A stretch of 64,000 bases of DNA from Camarhynchus parvulus (GCF_901933205.1 NC_044572.1:62654965-62718964); one strand, 5' to 3'. Counted from the first letter of the stretch, positions 13,101 through 27,099 are shown. Made by a program: numbers and translations. Notes: generated by a model not told the origin, from the sequence alone.

Positions 13101-15899
13101 TGACTATTTTTCAACTCACAGACTATATAGCAGTCCTAGTTATTATTCCAAGATTTAGTTTAGCATTTAAAGTTTCATCTGTTTTTTATTCCAAAATCAC
13201 ATTTATGACATTGATTTTGACCTATTAATACTTACATTAAATAATCAGAATTACACAAAACACTGCTTTATTTCTTGAGTTGACAAGTGCACAATTCTTG
13301 TACAAATACTGAATTTCACTGAAACATTTCTTGAAACAATAAATATCAGAAATCAATACAATGCATTCTATAAAGAAAAAACTACTATGCTGATTGCATT
13401 TTGAACACACACTTCCAAATTCTCAAATAACTGCATGATTAGGAAAATAATGCACACAATTAACTACAACTAGTTATCAAATGTAGCTCAGTAAAACTTA
13501 ATAGAAAGTGCCCAAAACTCCCACATATATAATTTGCTAGCTATAACAACTCACACATGAATAGATTTGTGAGTATAATTTAACCAGCACTGAAGTTGAG
13601 GACATTATCTGTCTTGGGGAAAAGCAGCCTGGACTAAAGCTAGAACTGTGATGTGGTGTGATATATTTGCCACTCAAACCTTTTGGGAAAGTCTGGCAGT
13701 GTGTCCAAAGTTCATGCCTAGCACATGCTTATGTAAGTCAGAATCTTATAATCTGGATGTAACAACTAAAACATAAGGGAAATTCATATTTCAGGCCATC
13801 CCTATCTAGAGACAAACTTGTTTATAATTGTGAGAAAAACTCTTTACCCTAAAACCATGGAGAGGCTCTATGTGAAATTCATGCAGCTGCAGAACTGATT
13901 ATAGAGCAACAAAGCCGATTTTGGAGGTACAGCCTGAGCAGTGAATACCAGAAGCCATGACCGCCCCAGTCCTGGGGAAAGCTGAAGCAACAAGCCTACC
14001 AAAAATAACAGGATGGCAGCACAACAAAGTGGGGGGACACTCTCAATTGCAAAATTGTGGAAAGGAATAAGAAGTCACGGATGAGAACAAAAGAGGGGCA
14101 ATGAAATGAATGTTTTAGGCACTGACAATTCTGAAGATGGGAGGTGACAGGGAAGATTTTGAAGAGAGAAGTAAACAGAGTGGAAGTCACAAACAGGAGA
14201 GCTGTCAGCCAGAAACTGTTTGGATTTTAAATGAGCTCAGTGGACAGAGAAGGGGAAAGATCATTGAACTGTTACCCATGAATGACAAGGATGGAAGTGG
14301 AGCACTGTGAGAAAGAAGACATCCAGCATATTTGGCATCAATAGCTTTAGGAGGGTCTTGGATGGGGACACAGTGGCAACTGATCCTGCTTAGTCTCTGA
14401 CATGTATCAAAGAAGAGGGAGATGGGAATAAGTGGAAAATTGTCCATCCTAGCAGGAGAGATGAAGAAGAAAGAAGCACCAGAAAATTCAGCAAAGAAAA
14501 GAGAGGAAAAACCCTTGGGCATGTGCAAAATTGCTGATGAAGTGTTTACTGATGAGTGGTGAAAGAATCTCATCATGTCAGCTCAGCGAGCTGGGAAAAG
14601 CACCTCAAGACTGAAAAGGGGCAGAAGCAGTCCCTAGCACCAAGGCAACAAAAATGAAAAGGGAGCTCAATACATTCTTCAGACAGCATTTTTAGTACAG
14701 TGTGGGGAAACTGACTGAGGGGGAATGTTGCAGAGTCCATAGGGGATACAGAACCAATTGCTTTTCTCCTGGTCTGCAAAAGATGTTTCCTTTCCCACCC
14801 AGCCCAAAGATCACCTTCTAAATTTAAGATTAAGCCTCTGATCATTTTGGTAGGACATCAGGGATCTAAGGAATAAGAGAACCTAAGAAAACTTGTGCAG
14901 TGTGGCCAAAAGCCTTTCTAACTCCATGGGAAATGTCTTGGCAAACATCAGCTAACAAAAGCCAGTAATGGCCAGAAGCACAAGCAGTGCTCCAGCTGAC
15001 CCACTACGCAGTGTTTGCTGAAGTAATTTTTTACACACTTATTTCTCAGATAACATTTGCCAACAGGTTTTACACTCCCTGTTTGTCCCCTCAGAGTAAT
15101 TTCAAGGTGACCCCCAGAGGATGGATCTCAAACAGGAGGGCTGAGACCACTAGTCTCAGCTTTCACCATAGGTACTCTGACACATTTTGCAGAGGAAGAT
15201 CCAAGAGGAGCCTCCTTCAGCTGCCACCAGGTCATTAGCTACATCATGACCACACCAACCCTTTGGGTTTTTTGAAGTGCATAAAGACTGCCCTCCCTGG
15301 TGCAGCTGGGCCTGTTTATTCAGTAGAGGACGCTACTGCTACTGGGATTTGTTAATTCTGAACCTTGCTTACCTAGGGCTGCACAGGAGGTTTTAAGCAG
15401 TCAGTGAGACAGGAAGGGCAGAGCTGGAAGGAGGAAAAGAGCTGTGGTTTCTCTAACAAGAATGCCTAGGTATTAGCCGCTACTTGTGAAAACTTGGCTC
15501 ATGTCAGTTCACTGGGAGGGTCCAGTGGTATCAAACAGGATAAGGCATCTGTAACCATGGCCATACTAAAAGGTCCGTGCTGAGGCACCTGAACATGCCA
15601 CACAAGCTGCACTGACCTGTTGCACCTACGTTTTCTTCTAATCTGACCAAGTCTGCCAGCCTCTCATGGCATCCTGTGTTCACCATTGGGCAGGAGCCAC
15701 CTCCACTGCAAGCCAGCAGACCCCACTCCTGAGCACCCCAGAGGGCTTGCCAGACACCGTGGCACACACAAGGTGCTCCATCCTCCTCCCCATCACAGGG
15801 GATCCACACTTTGCTGAGGTAGGGAGAGCAGACACCTTTTCCATATATAATGAAGGCTCTCAGCCATATATGCATTAGGGACCCTGTAAGAGGAGCACT
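10148..15899. other. Intergenic or intronic DNA, no gene seen
   Basis: Roughly 5.7 kb. The 12.9-13.8 kb part is markedly AT-rich and free of CpG. The 14.0-14.9 kb part is purine-rich on the plus strand, which creates open frames on the minus strand (14205-14576 and 14573-14845) that look like composition artefacts. No repeat family, RNA gene or exon was recognised. Confidence 0.5.
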
Positions 15900-16480
15900 G
15901 GAAAATGCAAGGTGGTATTGTATTGTATTAATGTCACTTAATGGTAACTGTCAATGATCGTGATGGAATAAATATGGAAAAGGAAATTACTGTAATTGAT
16001 TGACAGTCTGGAAGCTTCCACATATGATCTAATGAGAGAGACCTGTGAGAAGCTGCTGCAGTAGAGGCTATTAATGCAAATCATATGCACCATGCCTGCT
16101 CTCTGAATTATGCAATGCCATGTGAATGTCTAATCCGTTTCACCAGGCTTGTCTCTATCCAGAAGGAATATTCTACTGACATGCTGATTAGTATATTAGG
16201 GGAAGTTTAGAAGTTCAGTGCTAGAGTGGGGCCATCACACTGCTATTAATTTAGTTCAGAACAAAACAAATGGGTCTGTAAAGCCATCAAAATCACTACA
16301 CAGGTCTACGAGATAAGTTTGTCACAGCTTATGGGAATTTGCAGGAATTCCTTGCAATACATCGTAGGAATTAACAAATAGATAAGGAGAGTATCACTTT
16401 CCTTATAAACTACTGTTGTGAACTCAAGAATTGAAGACAATGCAAAAGGCTTAACATAACTTCATGATATTTTGCATCTG
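15900..16480. promoter_or_regulatory. Candidate conserved non-coding element / enhancer
   Basis: Visible motifs: TGATTGACAG at 15997-16006, the known PBX-MEIS/PREP composite consensus; a second TGACAG half-site on the opposite strand, so that ACTGTCAAT (15947-15955) and ATTGACAGT (15999-16007) form an inverted pair about 50 bp apart; and a POU octamer ATGCAAAT at 16074-16081. Several TAAT/ATTA homeodomain cores lie nearby. The texture (AT-balanced, no repeats, dense homeodomain cores) resembles vertebrate developmental enhancers. Conservation could not be tested. A chance cluster of common motifs remains possible. Confidence 0.4.
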
Positions 16481-19479
16481 GATTTCCAGAAAGAACATTG
16501 TGATAACAGAAACAGGTGGGAAATTTGGAAGAGGTAGTTGGCATATTCACATTGCAGTATAGCTGTAGAAACACAAACCGGCATGCAAATGTGTTCGAAG
16601 ATGGAGCCTGTCCCCAGGTTTCTGGGCTAATGCCATTGTATTTTCCCTCTAAAAAGTATACTTAGATCAAATGCCATTTAGATCAATTCTGGAAATTATT
16701 TTGATGGAGTCATCTTGGTGCCTGGGGACCACTTGTCCTTTGTGCAAAGCAATAACACAATTAGCACTACAGTGTCTATTTGAGAGAAGCACAGGTCTGG
16801 ACCACAAGAGACCTCACACAGTTTCAAATTAAGCTTGGGGACGTGAAGAAAGGTTGCCCACAGCCTCCTATGTCTGTGCTGGCTGTCTTTCCTGCATTTC
16901 CACCAAAGTAAAAATCATTCAACTTTAACAAGAAATAGAGAGAAGTCACTGTGATCTGTACAGGATTCCTCACTACTGTCTAAAAACAACCACTTTACAA
17001 GACTGCAACCTAAATAATAGAGCCAAAAATCATCCCTGAGTCACTCTAGCTAAAATGAACACTTAGAGCAACCATTCTGCAACAATATTCTTTGCTTCAA
17101 AGGTTCTAAAAAAGAAGTGGAGAATCCAGTGATAAAAGTTAAAAAAAAAAAAAGCGGAAGACCTTTGTCTGAATACAAGTGTTGCTCTCTTATTATGCCA
17201 ACAACATCCTAACCCTATGAGACACCTCAGCCTATAGTACCCACCTAATATCTGCCAGGAGGCAGAAAGGATTCATTTAGGACAACTGCAAGGACAAGGA
17301 AGTCCCAGGACAAAGCCAGGTTTCCAGTGTTGAAGGCACTTGCCTCAACTCATGTACAGTCAAGAAGAGCCTGGTTATGAGAGGCCCCAAGTCACCTCTG
17401 AACTTCTTACATGAAAACATGATAGACAGCAGGCAAATGATCCTCAGGATCCTCTACACCTCTCCAGAGGTCCATACTGGATCACTGGTTGCCACCAGTT
17501 TGTCTGCAAAGCACAATAACAATAAACCTCCTCTTTCATGTGTGTACTAAGATTTCATACTTATTACTTATACAGGGACATTACAAAACAGCCTCATTAC
17601 TGTCTGGGTGTTATGGCACCTGGATATGCCTAGAGACAGATGCTGAGAGCAGAGACAAAGAGATCTTGAAAAAAAGTACAAGGAACAAGGCAGGGTTTCA
17701 TCTTTGGCAAGTCAGCACTGGGGCAGCAGGGATCCATCCCTGGGTCACTGTAACATTCCATACTCCTGTAGGGGAAAGCTGTCTACAGCCCCCCTGGATC
17801 CAGGCATCGCTACTTTATGAGTGTTTTTGCAGCGGCATATGACAGCAAAGTCTCAGCCACATAAGCTATGCAAGCACAGCAAAAGGCAAGCAAGACCTTG
17901 ACCCAAAGACCTGCAAATACCCCAACAGCCCCTCAGCAGAGGACACTCATTTTCTGAGCTGGGTGCAGCGATCAGATCTGAGGATTTGCATTTAGGCAAT
18001 ACTTTTGCAAGGAGATGAAAAGCTGCCTTCACCCACACAAGGAGCCCACAGGCAAGGAAAGTTCAGAGCCAAACACAAGTATTTGGGCTCAGTGAGTCCC
18101 TGGGAGTGGAAATCCCTGCTTGCAGCCTGGGACTCAGCAGCATCATGGGTGGCTTCACTCCCAAACCTAATGGACTGCAAGATGTGTCTTTGCAGGGAAA
18201 TCTCAAATCTTCTCCCTTGGGATAAATGCATTTGGCAGCCAGTGGTTTAAAATCCCTTCACAGTGATTTCAGAGAAGAGATAATGTAAGTTTGTAAGCTC
18301 TCAAGAAATCACTACAGTTTCCTGGCAGCCACACAACTCCCCAGGAGGATGCAGGCACCCTGGGACCTGCAGACCCCCAGCTGGGACAGGAGCATCTACA
18401 CTGGCACAAAGCATTTCTCTGGTTTTTCCCTTTTTCCTTACTGCCTCACCTCAGAGGTTGCTTTGATAAGGCAAAGATTAAGGATGTTTTGATCAAACTT
18501 ACCTTACTAACAGAAAGGATTAACTGCCCATGACATTTTGATGTTTTAAATTCACACCACAGAAATTTGTTAATTTTTCTTGGGAGGTTGAATTTGTCTG
18601 GGAGGGATGCACAAGGCAAGAATGGGGAGGGAGTTTGCAGGAAACAGAAGACTTCTCTAGTTTTGGGGGAGTTTTTTTGCCACCCAGGGGCCAACACTCA
18701 GATTTATATTTTCAACCTGTAGAAACACTCTAAGGGAGAAATTGTCTGTCTGCATTTCCAGCATTCAGGATTTCACTATTTTACTTGCAGAACAGTCTGA
18801 TCCTCTCTGAGCTCATTCAATGCAAAAAGTTTGCTTTTGGGCAGGAAAGGCAAAACCTGTGTCCGGATTTCAATTGCTCCCAAAAGTGCAGGCACAGGAG
18901 GTCTCAGACTGCTGTGCAGCAAGTAGCCAACTGTGAATTAACACTTCTGACATTGCAGCATGTTAAGCTTCTATGGGAAAACCAATCTTATACCTTAAAC
19001 CACGTGGCACACCACTCCACAGAGCCTGGTAATGAAGGAGGACGGTATTAACATTCCAATCAAAACATCCAGAAGGAGGAAAAGGGGAACTGGTACTTCC
19101 AGTGTCAACTCCAATTAGGAGGAAATAGAAGCCACAGATGAGAAATAGGAAGCATCTGTATGTGAAAGCATATTTAGCTTTGAAGCTGGTGTGGGAATAT
19201 TGGCTTAGTCCTTACTTTCCCCAAGTGTTATGTCATCTCATGTGTAATGTTGACACTTACAAGGATTACTTATTAAATAATTCCTTTACAAACAACAGGG
19301 AATAATGCTGGCCTTTGATATAGACAGATTATGATCTCAGATGCTACTATAAAGATCTTATATTCGTCTTAACAGGCTAAGCACATTAATAATCTGGGAA
19401 GAAAATACATGAATGCAAAATACGGAAAGCAAACCAAAGAACAGGAAAATCAGAAAAGCCATGCTGAGCCACAGGTTTT
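16481..19479. other. Intergenic or intronic DNA, no gene seen
   Basis: About 3 kb with an A-run near 17140-17152 and no recognised repeat. Short open frames occur on both strands (for example 17489-17842 plus, 18446-18697 minus) but carry no recognisable protein. Confidence 0.5.
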
Positions 19480-19720
19480 AGTACCTGAGAAAGGGAAATT
19501 ATTAAGAGATTAAATCAGTCCACACCAGTCTTCAATTAAGTAAAAATAGCGTTCTATGCCAATCTGGGGAAAAGGCCTTTTTTTTTCTTTTCTATTAAAC
19601 AGACCTCCATTTTGGAACTGCAAAGGAAAAGGCTTTAAGAACAGCCTGCAGATGTCTAATTAACCTGACACTGCCCTCGGGTCAGGCACAGCCAGCTCCC
19701 AATTACCTGCAGGTGCTCTG
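19480..19720. promoter_or_regulatory. Weak candidate conserved non-coding element
   Basis: Contains TTAAGAGATTAAATC, CAATTAAG and TCTAATTAACC homeodomain-type cores, a T-run, and a short CCTGAC / GTCAGG inverted pair around 19667-19685. The mixture of AT-rich cores and a sharp change to CAGCTCCC-type sequence is reminiscent of conserved elements, but there is no composite motif as specific as that at 15.99 kb. Confidence 0.25.
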
Positions 19721-22700
19721 TCCAGGCTGTGCATGAAGTCTGGCAGGATGCAGAGACTCCCAGGCCAGCTCTGTATGGGTGCAATGCTCCACGTACACTG
19801 CTATCCTGCCCCTCCTAGTCCTGGAGCACTCTAGACTGTTTCAAACAGCACAGAGCCAGAGCTAATGAGCTTTTTTGGGCCTGAACTGGCTCTCTGAGGA
19901 GCTGGCCTGGATACTGCATAACCAGGAGCACCAGAGGAATAGAGTACATGGGCACTCATCACAACCTCAGGCTCCCAAGTGCTGTGAGCACATCAGGGGT
20001 CCAGACCAGTGACTTCCCTGGGGCTGTTTGTCCCAGGAGAGCTCCTGATTCAGGCAGAGGGATGGAAGAGCACAAGCCCACAGAGCTCAGACCCTGACAT
20101 CCCACCCATGTTGCTGTGTCCACCTGCGTGTTGCAGAGTGCTCAGTAACTTCCCCACCATCTGGGGCTTCCAGAACAGAAAATAAAGAGCTGGCCATTAT
20201 CTGTGCCCTGAGTCCTGCAGTCTGTGTTACAATCAACTGAGTGCCACAGGTCAGATTGCCACTGAAATTCTGAATTCCATGCTCAAATCAGGCCTGAAAC
20301 AGAGTTGCATTTGCTGTGTCAGGAGAATCTGGACCCAGTATCATGGTCTTTCTCTGGAAATCTTTCTGCCTGGAGCCCTGAATGGGCAGAATCAAGGGAT
20401 CAAACAATCCTCCCTGTTAACAACACACCTTGGCTTCAGGGAAATTGTACTCAGAGTCACCTTGGCACCAACTGTTTCTTTTTTTGTTGTTGTTGTTTAA
20501 ACAACAACAAAAAACTGCAAACAAACAAACAAACAACCTAACACTTCACTAGGACATTTTTTCAATCTGTCCCCATTTAAGCATCTGCTGTAACATGCAT
20601 GGGGGGGAATGAATCCTTAAGAAAAAAAGGTGAAAAAAAGAGAACAGCACTAATTTAATTTGTTTTCTCAAATTGCAAATCCTTGTACTTGTATCTGCTT
20701 GAAGCAAATGAGCCATTAAAGCTGTGAAATGCATGCAGACCCTTCAATAGCACTTCCTTCTGAGGAATGAGAATAGGAAAGGCCATTTTCATACTGTCCC
20801 ATTGTCCCAGACAGCCCTAGGTGTTCAGCCCCAAGCTCCAACTAACAGTACAGTGTGGGGTTACCCAGGGCAATGAACAACAAACAATTTAAAACTTTTC
20901 CATAAATCTGAAAAACAAAGAGGCTTTTTATCTCTGCACAGAGAAGAGTAAAGGAGCAGAGCCTCCATCCCCAGAGCCCACTGCACTGGTGTGATCAGAG
21001 CAATCAGGCTGATTGTGTGACAGCAGACCTGCTGCAGGCAGCCCTGTTCTTACAGCAGAGTAATCACTCAAGAAATCCTTCCCAGTCACCTGCTACAAAA
21101 GGGGAGGCTCTTCCCTCTGAATCTCAGTATCCTTCCTGCTGGCAAAAGCATGCTGTTGCTTCTCCTGCTAGTCACACCATGGAGAGGCACACGTCCCTCA
21201 AACCCTAAAGATCACAGCAACATGACAAAGGCAGAATAGGGCCCACTATTGGCCTCTTCCTGAGTGTTAAGGAGCAGCTAGTGCTCTATAATAAAAGAAA
21301 TCAAGCCAGAAACACTTTTTAAAGCAGTGAGTGGAATAGCAAAGCAAGAAGAACTTTTTCAAACCTAGAGAGTGGCACAGAGGAGAGAATAGAGACCGAA
21401 ATGACTGAAAGCCTGCAGAACATTTTATAAAACAGTTATTTTTCCCCCCAACAATGGTACTCTGTCCCTGACATGAATCAAAAATGTCACAAGGCAGTTT
21501 GGTGAGGCCGCATGTGAATGCTGGGTATTGAGCTGCAGCAGCTGCAGGCAGACTTTGTGGTTAACCCTGTGAGACTTTCACTGCTACAGCTGGCTCCCAT
21601 TCTGTCACTGCATCCAGCGGCTGGTCCTTCCCACTGCGCTGCTGCTCAAAATAATCACAGCCCCCTTATCAGTGCCTGCATTTCATTCCACCACAGGCAT
21701 CACAGGAGCAGCCCAATGGTGAAGATGTCAAATCAGGAGATAGGTCTCTATATACATACTGCATAGAGGCCTTCTGTCTTTTAAAAATCTTACATTTGGG
21801 CTGTTAGGTTTCTAAAATACACAAAGCATAAAAGTGGCCTGAACTCAGATCTGTGCTTCCTCAGGAAGCATCAGTTCAGTCTACAAAATCTTCAAGAGGA
21901 GAATAAATCATCTTTGTCTAGGGAACACCTCTTCCTGTGCCACTGGGAAGCCTTCTTTCTGACACCAGTACTAAGAGATCTGTCGCCATTCTTTCACAAT
22001 CCAAAGCACTAAGATGAGCCATTCACTTGCATTTTTATCCCCATGGTATCCAGCTCTACAACAGGACACTTTTCCTAAAACTTTCAGCGTAAGTAGGGAA
22101 AGCTCTCTGCTTCTGCAATGCCAACAGTAGAGACCAACAAGGCAAGATCAATAAGTGAAAAACAAATATTTTATGTCTCGAATGTCATGAAAATTTCTAC
22201 AATTTTTCAAGCCTTTGTTAGAAGCCTAGATTATTTTCAGCTCACCTAATAGAAATTTCTCTTCCTTACAACATGCCTTCCCTGCAGAAAAACAGTAAGG
22301 AAAGCAAAGCTGACAGGAGAGGTGCCATTATCAAGAAACAGAAGCCTAATTGGTATTGAAAGTTTCAGTTCAAAAAGAAATAATTTTTTAAAAAGTTACT
22401 GTTTAGCAATCTGTAACCAGTTTCAATCACCAGATCTTTCCCAAGAAATCAGTTTGAGTAGGATTCAAATAAGATTCAAATTTGAATAGAGGTCTTGGCT
22501 AGTATCTTTAAATATGTTCAGAATTGCTCTAGTGACTCTGAAGTAAGCCCCTCATGGAAAAAAAAACCAAAATACAGTTTTAATTGCTTTTAAGGCCTAA
22601 TCGAAACAACTCAGCTTAGTGCAGTAAGTTGCATGCACTTCTATGCCCCAGTACAAGTCTTTGCATAGTGATTATTGTCATTATGGTTACGGGCTACTGC

Positions 22701-24719
22701 AAAGGCAGTGTATTGGACCAGAGAATCCTGTATTTGATTGCTGGGGGAGGGGGGTGGAAATCTTGCATTTCATTGTGGATTTACATGCACACAGGGATTT
22801 ACTCACTGGGTCAACCTTTCTGCACTTGCCTCAGCATAAACCCACAGCCAGGTTAACTAAATGGAAGATGTGTTCACTACCACAGAAGTGTTTTAAAACA
22901 AAGGCTTTATAATCCCCAGATTGAGATGTTTGCAGGAAGTTCTGCTGCAGTCCTACTTTCTGGTTGTGTGAATTTTCCCTTACAGAGCAGGCTTCACCTT
23001 CCACAGAAGGAAGGTTGCAGCCCTAATAAATATTCAGTGGCTTTTTGCCACTCTGTGCATCACAATCCTCTCCCAGCTCTATCAACCTGCTGACACTTCT
23101 CCTCCTACGAAACCCCCTAAAGCACATCCCTGTTCCCTCCAATCCAGAGTTCAGCAAGAACTCTTTCCAGTACAATTATGCAACAGATATCTTTAAGAGC
23201 AAGGCACAAGAAGACACACATCAACTTAAAGCAGAAGGCCTCTCAGATACAGCCTCCCAAAAACCACCAAGGCACGTGAACAGCAGTCATCCCCACTGTC
23301 TTCTCAGCGTGTCTAACAACAGAGGCAAGAAAAACCAAAAAAGGCAAATTCCAATGCAATCAAACTGCTTGTAAGCACACCCTGTGTGTGCAGGATGGCA
23401 AGGCAGGCAGGAGAGATCCTGCTTCCCTCCATCACCCTCTGCTCCACCTGACAGTGTCTTAGCCTGGAGCGTACCTAAGGGCTACAGCACAAAATGCCCA
23501 CAAGGAAAACAGCAACATGAAACACTTCATTGCATCATTAGGTCACAATTTGTGCTAATCCCCCAAATTCTGTGGGCAAATGTAAGTACCTAGAAAATAG
23601 CCTGCCTTTGAAGAGGAGAAGTAATGGCTGGATATAGACCACCTGTCATCCTTCTCCTTTACTTAATCCCCACCCCATCCCTCAGCCCCATTTTCTTTAC
23701 ATTAGGAAAGAAAATTACAGCCATCCTTCCCTAATACTCATGCAAGCCCCCGATAGCAAGCAGCATTGTTTTTAATAACCCATGTCCATTTTTAATCACG
23801 CAGTTTATCAATAAAAAAGAGACAGAGAGAGGAAAAACAGAAGAAAAAGGGACTCAGGGCTGCACAAAAGCAATCAAAAGTGGAATGCAGTGCCATTGTA
23901 AAATGTGGGGATCTGCCCATGCCAAAAACAACCTGTGGCGTCCACCAGGAGGTCCCAGGCTGGAATCAACAAATAAAATCAAAAAGAGAGGGATGGGCAG
24001 GAGAAGTTGCAGGGACAGGGTGGAGCTCCCCAGCAGCTCACTGTCTCCCCTAAACCCCCACCCCTCCATTGCCTGCCAGGCACTAGACTATGCTTTCAGC
24101 TCAAGCTATGAGCACTACCAGAGGGCTTGTGGTTGATGTAAGTAACCCCTTCTTTTCCCCTTCCTGATTTTGGCTTGGTGAACAATGCTTCACCATCCAG
24201 GAATGGGGGTTTGTGCTGTGGGACCCCTGCCTTTCACAGGAAAAGCAGAGTGGAGAGCCTGACTTTCTGTGGACTGGAAGCCTCCCACAGCATGTGCTGA
24301 AGAGGGGGAAGGGTGTTTACCCTTTTGCCCTGGCCAAAATCCGCTTTGAATAATAATATCTAGCAGAATAAGCACTCCTCCACGACTGCAGACAGGCCTT
24401 TCCTCCCTGCCTTTAGCGGGAGATGCCACCCACCACTGCCTGGCCCAGGGAAACAGAGGTGACCAGCATCACCTCCCCAGCACCTTGGGTGTACCCCAGA
24501 AGCAAAGAAACCATCCTGAATTGCCCAAAAGTTTTGTGGCTATTCTTGAAATTATCAATTCACCCACAAGTCATCAGGAAGGGAAGGGAAGGATCCCAAG
24601 AGTGAAAAGCAATTGGGTAACACCTGAACAGTACTGTTGAAATAAAGTACCAGCATTCCCCTCAGCCTCCCCTTTCCTTAGGCACTGGCTCAGAGGCTTC
24701 TGCCTATATCTAAATTTTT
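19721..24719. other. Intergenic or intronic DNA, no gene seen
   Basis: About 5 kb. Apart from the AAC/AAAC simple repeat at 20481-20537, I see no repeat, RNA gene or exon. The longest plus-strand open frame here (23045-23374) ends in a lysine/asparagine-rich tail that reflects A-rich DNA and is not a recognisable domain. Confidence 0.5.
20481..20537 (+). repeat. AAC/AAAC simple repeat with a 24-bp palindrome
   Basis: A T-run and four GTT units meet three CAA units head to head. Positions 20487-20510 form a perfect 24-bp palindrome centred on TTTAAA. An (AAAC)n run follows at about 20518-20535. It is low-complexity DNA able to extrude a short cruciform. No gene context was seen. Confidence 0.8.
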
Positions 24720-24786
24720 CAACTCTGATTTACTCTGTGAAATCAATGAGGCCACTCATGCAAGTCAAGGCTAAGCACTCACAGGT
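24720..24786 (+). repeat. Ancient amniote fold-back repeat (decayed copy)
   Basis: The segment from CTCTGATTTACTCTG through AGTCAAGGCTAAGCACTCAC matches the pattern of a very old amniote repeat known from turtle, crocodile and bird genomes. Its signature is GGxxACTCATG...AGTxAxGG with a palindromic centre around ATTGACTTCAATGG. I believe such elements are non-autonomous DNA-transposon relics, but I cannot give the Repbase name. This copy keeps one arm only and is heavily diverged. Confidence 0.45.
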
Positions 24787-27099
24787 CCACAAAAGTCAGC
24801 TGTGCAGCATCACTGGAGGAATTCAAGATTAGCATTATCTTTGCAGAAGTGTATATGCTCTAGGTTCACACCCTCCAGAAGGACAAGAAGTGCATATTCC
24901 ATTAATTGACCATCAATTTACCTTAGTAGATGCAGAGAGACCTACATGTGCTGTACAAAATTCTACACCATGACATGCATATTAGGGATATTTCAAAAAT
25001 GCTATTAAAGAGAAACTTACAAACATTTAATGTAGGTACAACTAATTATCAAATTGCACAGTCTCTGATTTTAAAATCAATTTTCTGCTGTAACATAACA
25101 TTCTACAAGAGCCCAAGCCTCATAAAGCTTCTCACAAAAACTATCTTGGTCAACTGGACGCTGCCCAAAATGAAAGCTACATCTCAGTGGAGAGAGGTTA
25201 TCCCATGACAGAGCTATGCCAAATCTCTGAAGAGTTAAGATTCTGCTTTTTGAAAAATCATTTTGACACACAAGATTTTAGTCACCACTACCCTTTTTGA
25301 CTGTGTAGATGATGAACAATCCTGTTTTTTTTTTCAAATCTGTTCTGAAATTTCCCATATTTAGCATGCTCTGCACAAAAACAAGTTATTGGACTCAGAA
25401 ACAGTCTAGACCAATTATGTTCCAAAGGTTTCCTGCTACAAGTTACAGGAAAAATACATTAGCCAGTCACATGTAAAGACTGTGCCTGAGAAGCAAGAAG
25501 TTCATCAACTTCAAGTTGCACAAGGGAAAAAAGAAGAAAAAGTAAGTTGTTCAAATTCACACCATTGCAAAGTTCTACTTAAGTTTCTTTATGGTAACAG
25601 GAATTACCCAAATCCATTCATGCAGCTCAGCAGTATCTGCAGAGATACCAATACCAGTAAAGATGGACCTTTGGACCTACTTCAGTTTTTTGACAGTTTT
25701 TGAGAAAAAGTTGCACTGCCCACATTCCGAGCTCAACTGAGAAGCAGTGTTTCTCCTTGGCTATCAGTAAAAACACCAAACTGGAAAGTCTAAATGTGAA
25801 TATCCATCAAGGTATGCTCATTCTTTTCTCCTGTAGGTGCCAAGTGCCTGGCATCATAAAGTTATGTTGATAGCCAGGCCTCCTGGGCATCACTTCAAGG
25901 TGGGTAAGGAGCAAATAAGAAAGGCCAGAAAGCCACTGAAATAAAGTTTTGCTATTGAAGAAAAACAACAAAAGAAAAACTTAACAAAATCTCCATTTCA
26001 ATGGATTTGAGATTCCACAGGAGATACTTTCTTGAGACTTCCTATATTATTTCTCTTTCATTTAAGTTTACCAAACTCCAGGGACAGTATGACCAAGAAA
26101 AATACCCTCATACGATGAAAATCAACAAGGAAAATTTTCCTTGCTTAAATGATGCTTAAAAGGCAGGAGAGGGCAAGTAATCTTCTTATTTCTTCCTACT
26201 TCAGATCAGAAGAAGCATACATTTGCTTTGTGGCAGTAGTCACACTCCTTGGACCCTCTCACAGTCAATAAGGGAAACACAGATCTCTACATTTCTGCTC
26301 TGTTTTCTAAAGCATCACCCACATTAGCAACTGTAAGAAAAACAAGGAGGGGGGAAAAAGGCTTATTTCTTTGCAGAGTTCTCACCCCACAGCCCCAGCT
26401 GCTCCCCTGGCACAAGCTCTGCCACATCATCCTCAATCCTTCCCCATGGCTGGTACCTGACCCACCCAGAAAGGTCTTCCCCCATTCTCAGCTTCTTACA
26501 GCCAAGGGGCCTCAGTAGTCCGGGTGCTCCTAAAGGACCATAGCTGGTTCTGCAGCTCCAGCACACTCCCCCAGCTGGAAGATCTTAATCACAGTATTTC
26601 TTGCTGGAATTACCTGGTAAGGAATGAGTCAGAGTACAATCTCTAATCTGTTGCCACATCCTTCCTAATGCCTGGCCAGTGTGGAGAATGTTTGTTTCTC
26701 ATTAGAACGAGCACATCCTGCCATCCACCCTCCAACCTGCCCTGCCCAGGGCTGACTGAAAGGCAGATGTGGGCAATGCCCCACCTGAAATCCCACTGCT
26801 GCTCATTTCCAAGCTGCTCAGCTACAGCTTTTCTCCAAAGACCACCGTGTTTATGGTGGCAGCCCAACCACCCAGTGTCCCTCTCTAACAGCCACCACAC
26901 ATCCTACTCATTGTCCCAGTGCCATTGTCCCAGTTCTCCTTCCGCAGAACAGCCACAACAGCACTTTTCATCCCTGAAATGCAGCGCACAAATGGGGAGC
27001 ACAAGTCAAACAAAAGCTACAGCCGCTCTGTTTACTACCGAGAAAGATCAATGGCCTTCAATGAAAGGACAGGAAGCTGATGTTCTCACTGTAACTTGT
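24787..27099. other. Intergenic or intronic DNA, no gene seen
   Basis: About 2.3 kb. The 26.3-27.1 kb part is cytosine-rich on the plus strand and carries a 145-codon open frame (26668-27105) rich in Ser, Pro, His and Cys. That composition is what CCA/TCC-rich DNA gives, and no domain is visible. Confidence 0.5.

Noticed and set aside
13990..14845. Series of minus-strand open frames in purine-rich DNA
   Set aside because: Phe/Ser/Leu-rich translations result from A/G-rich plus-strand composition; no domain or signal is visible.
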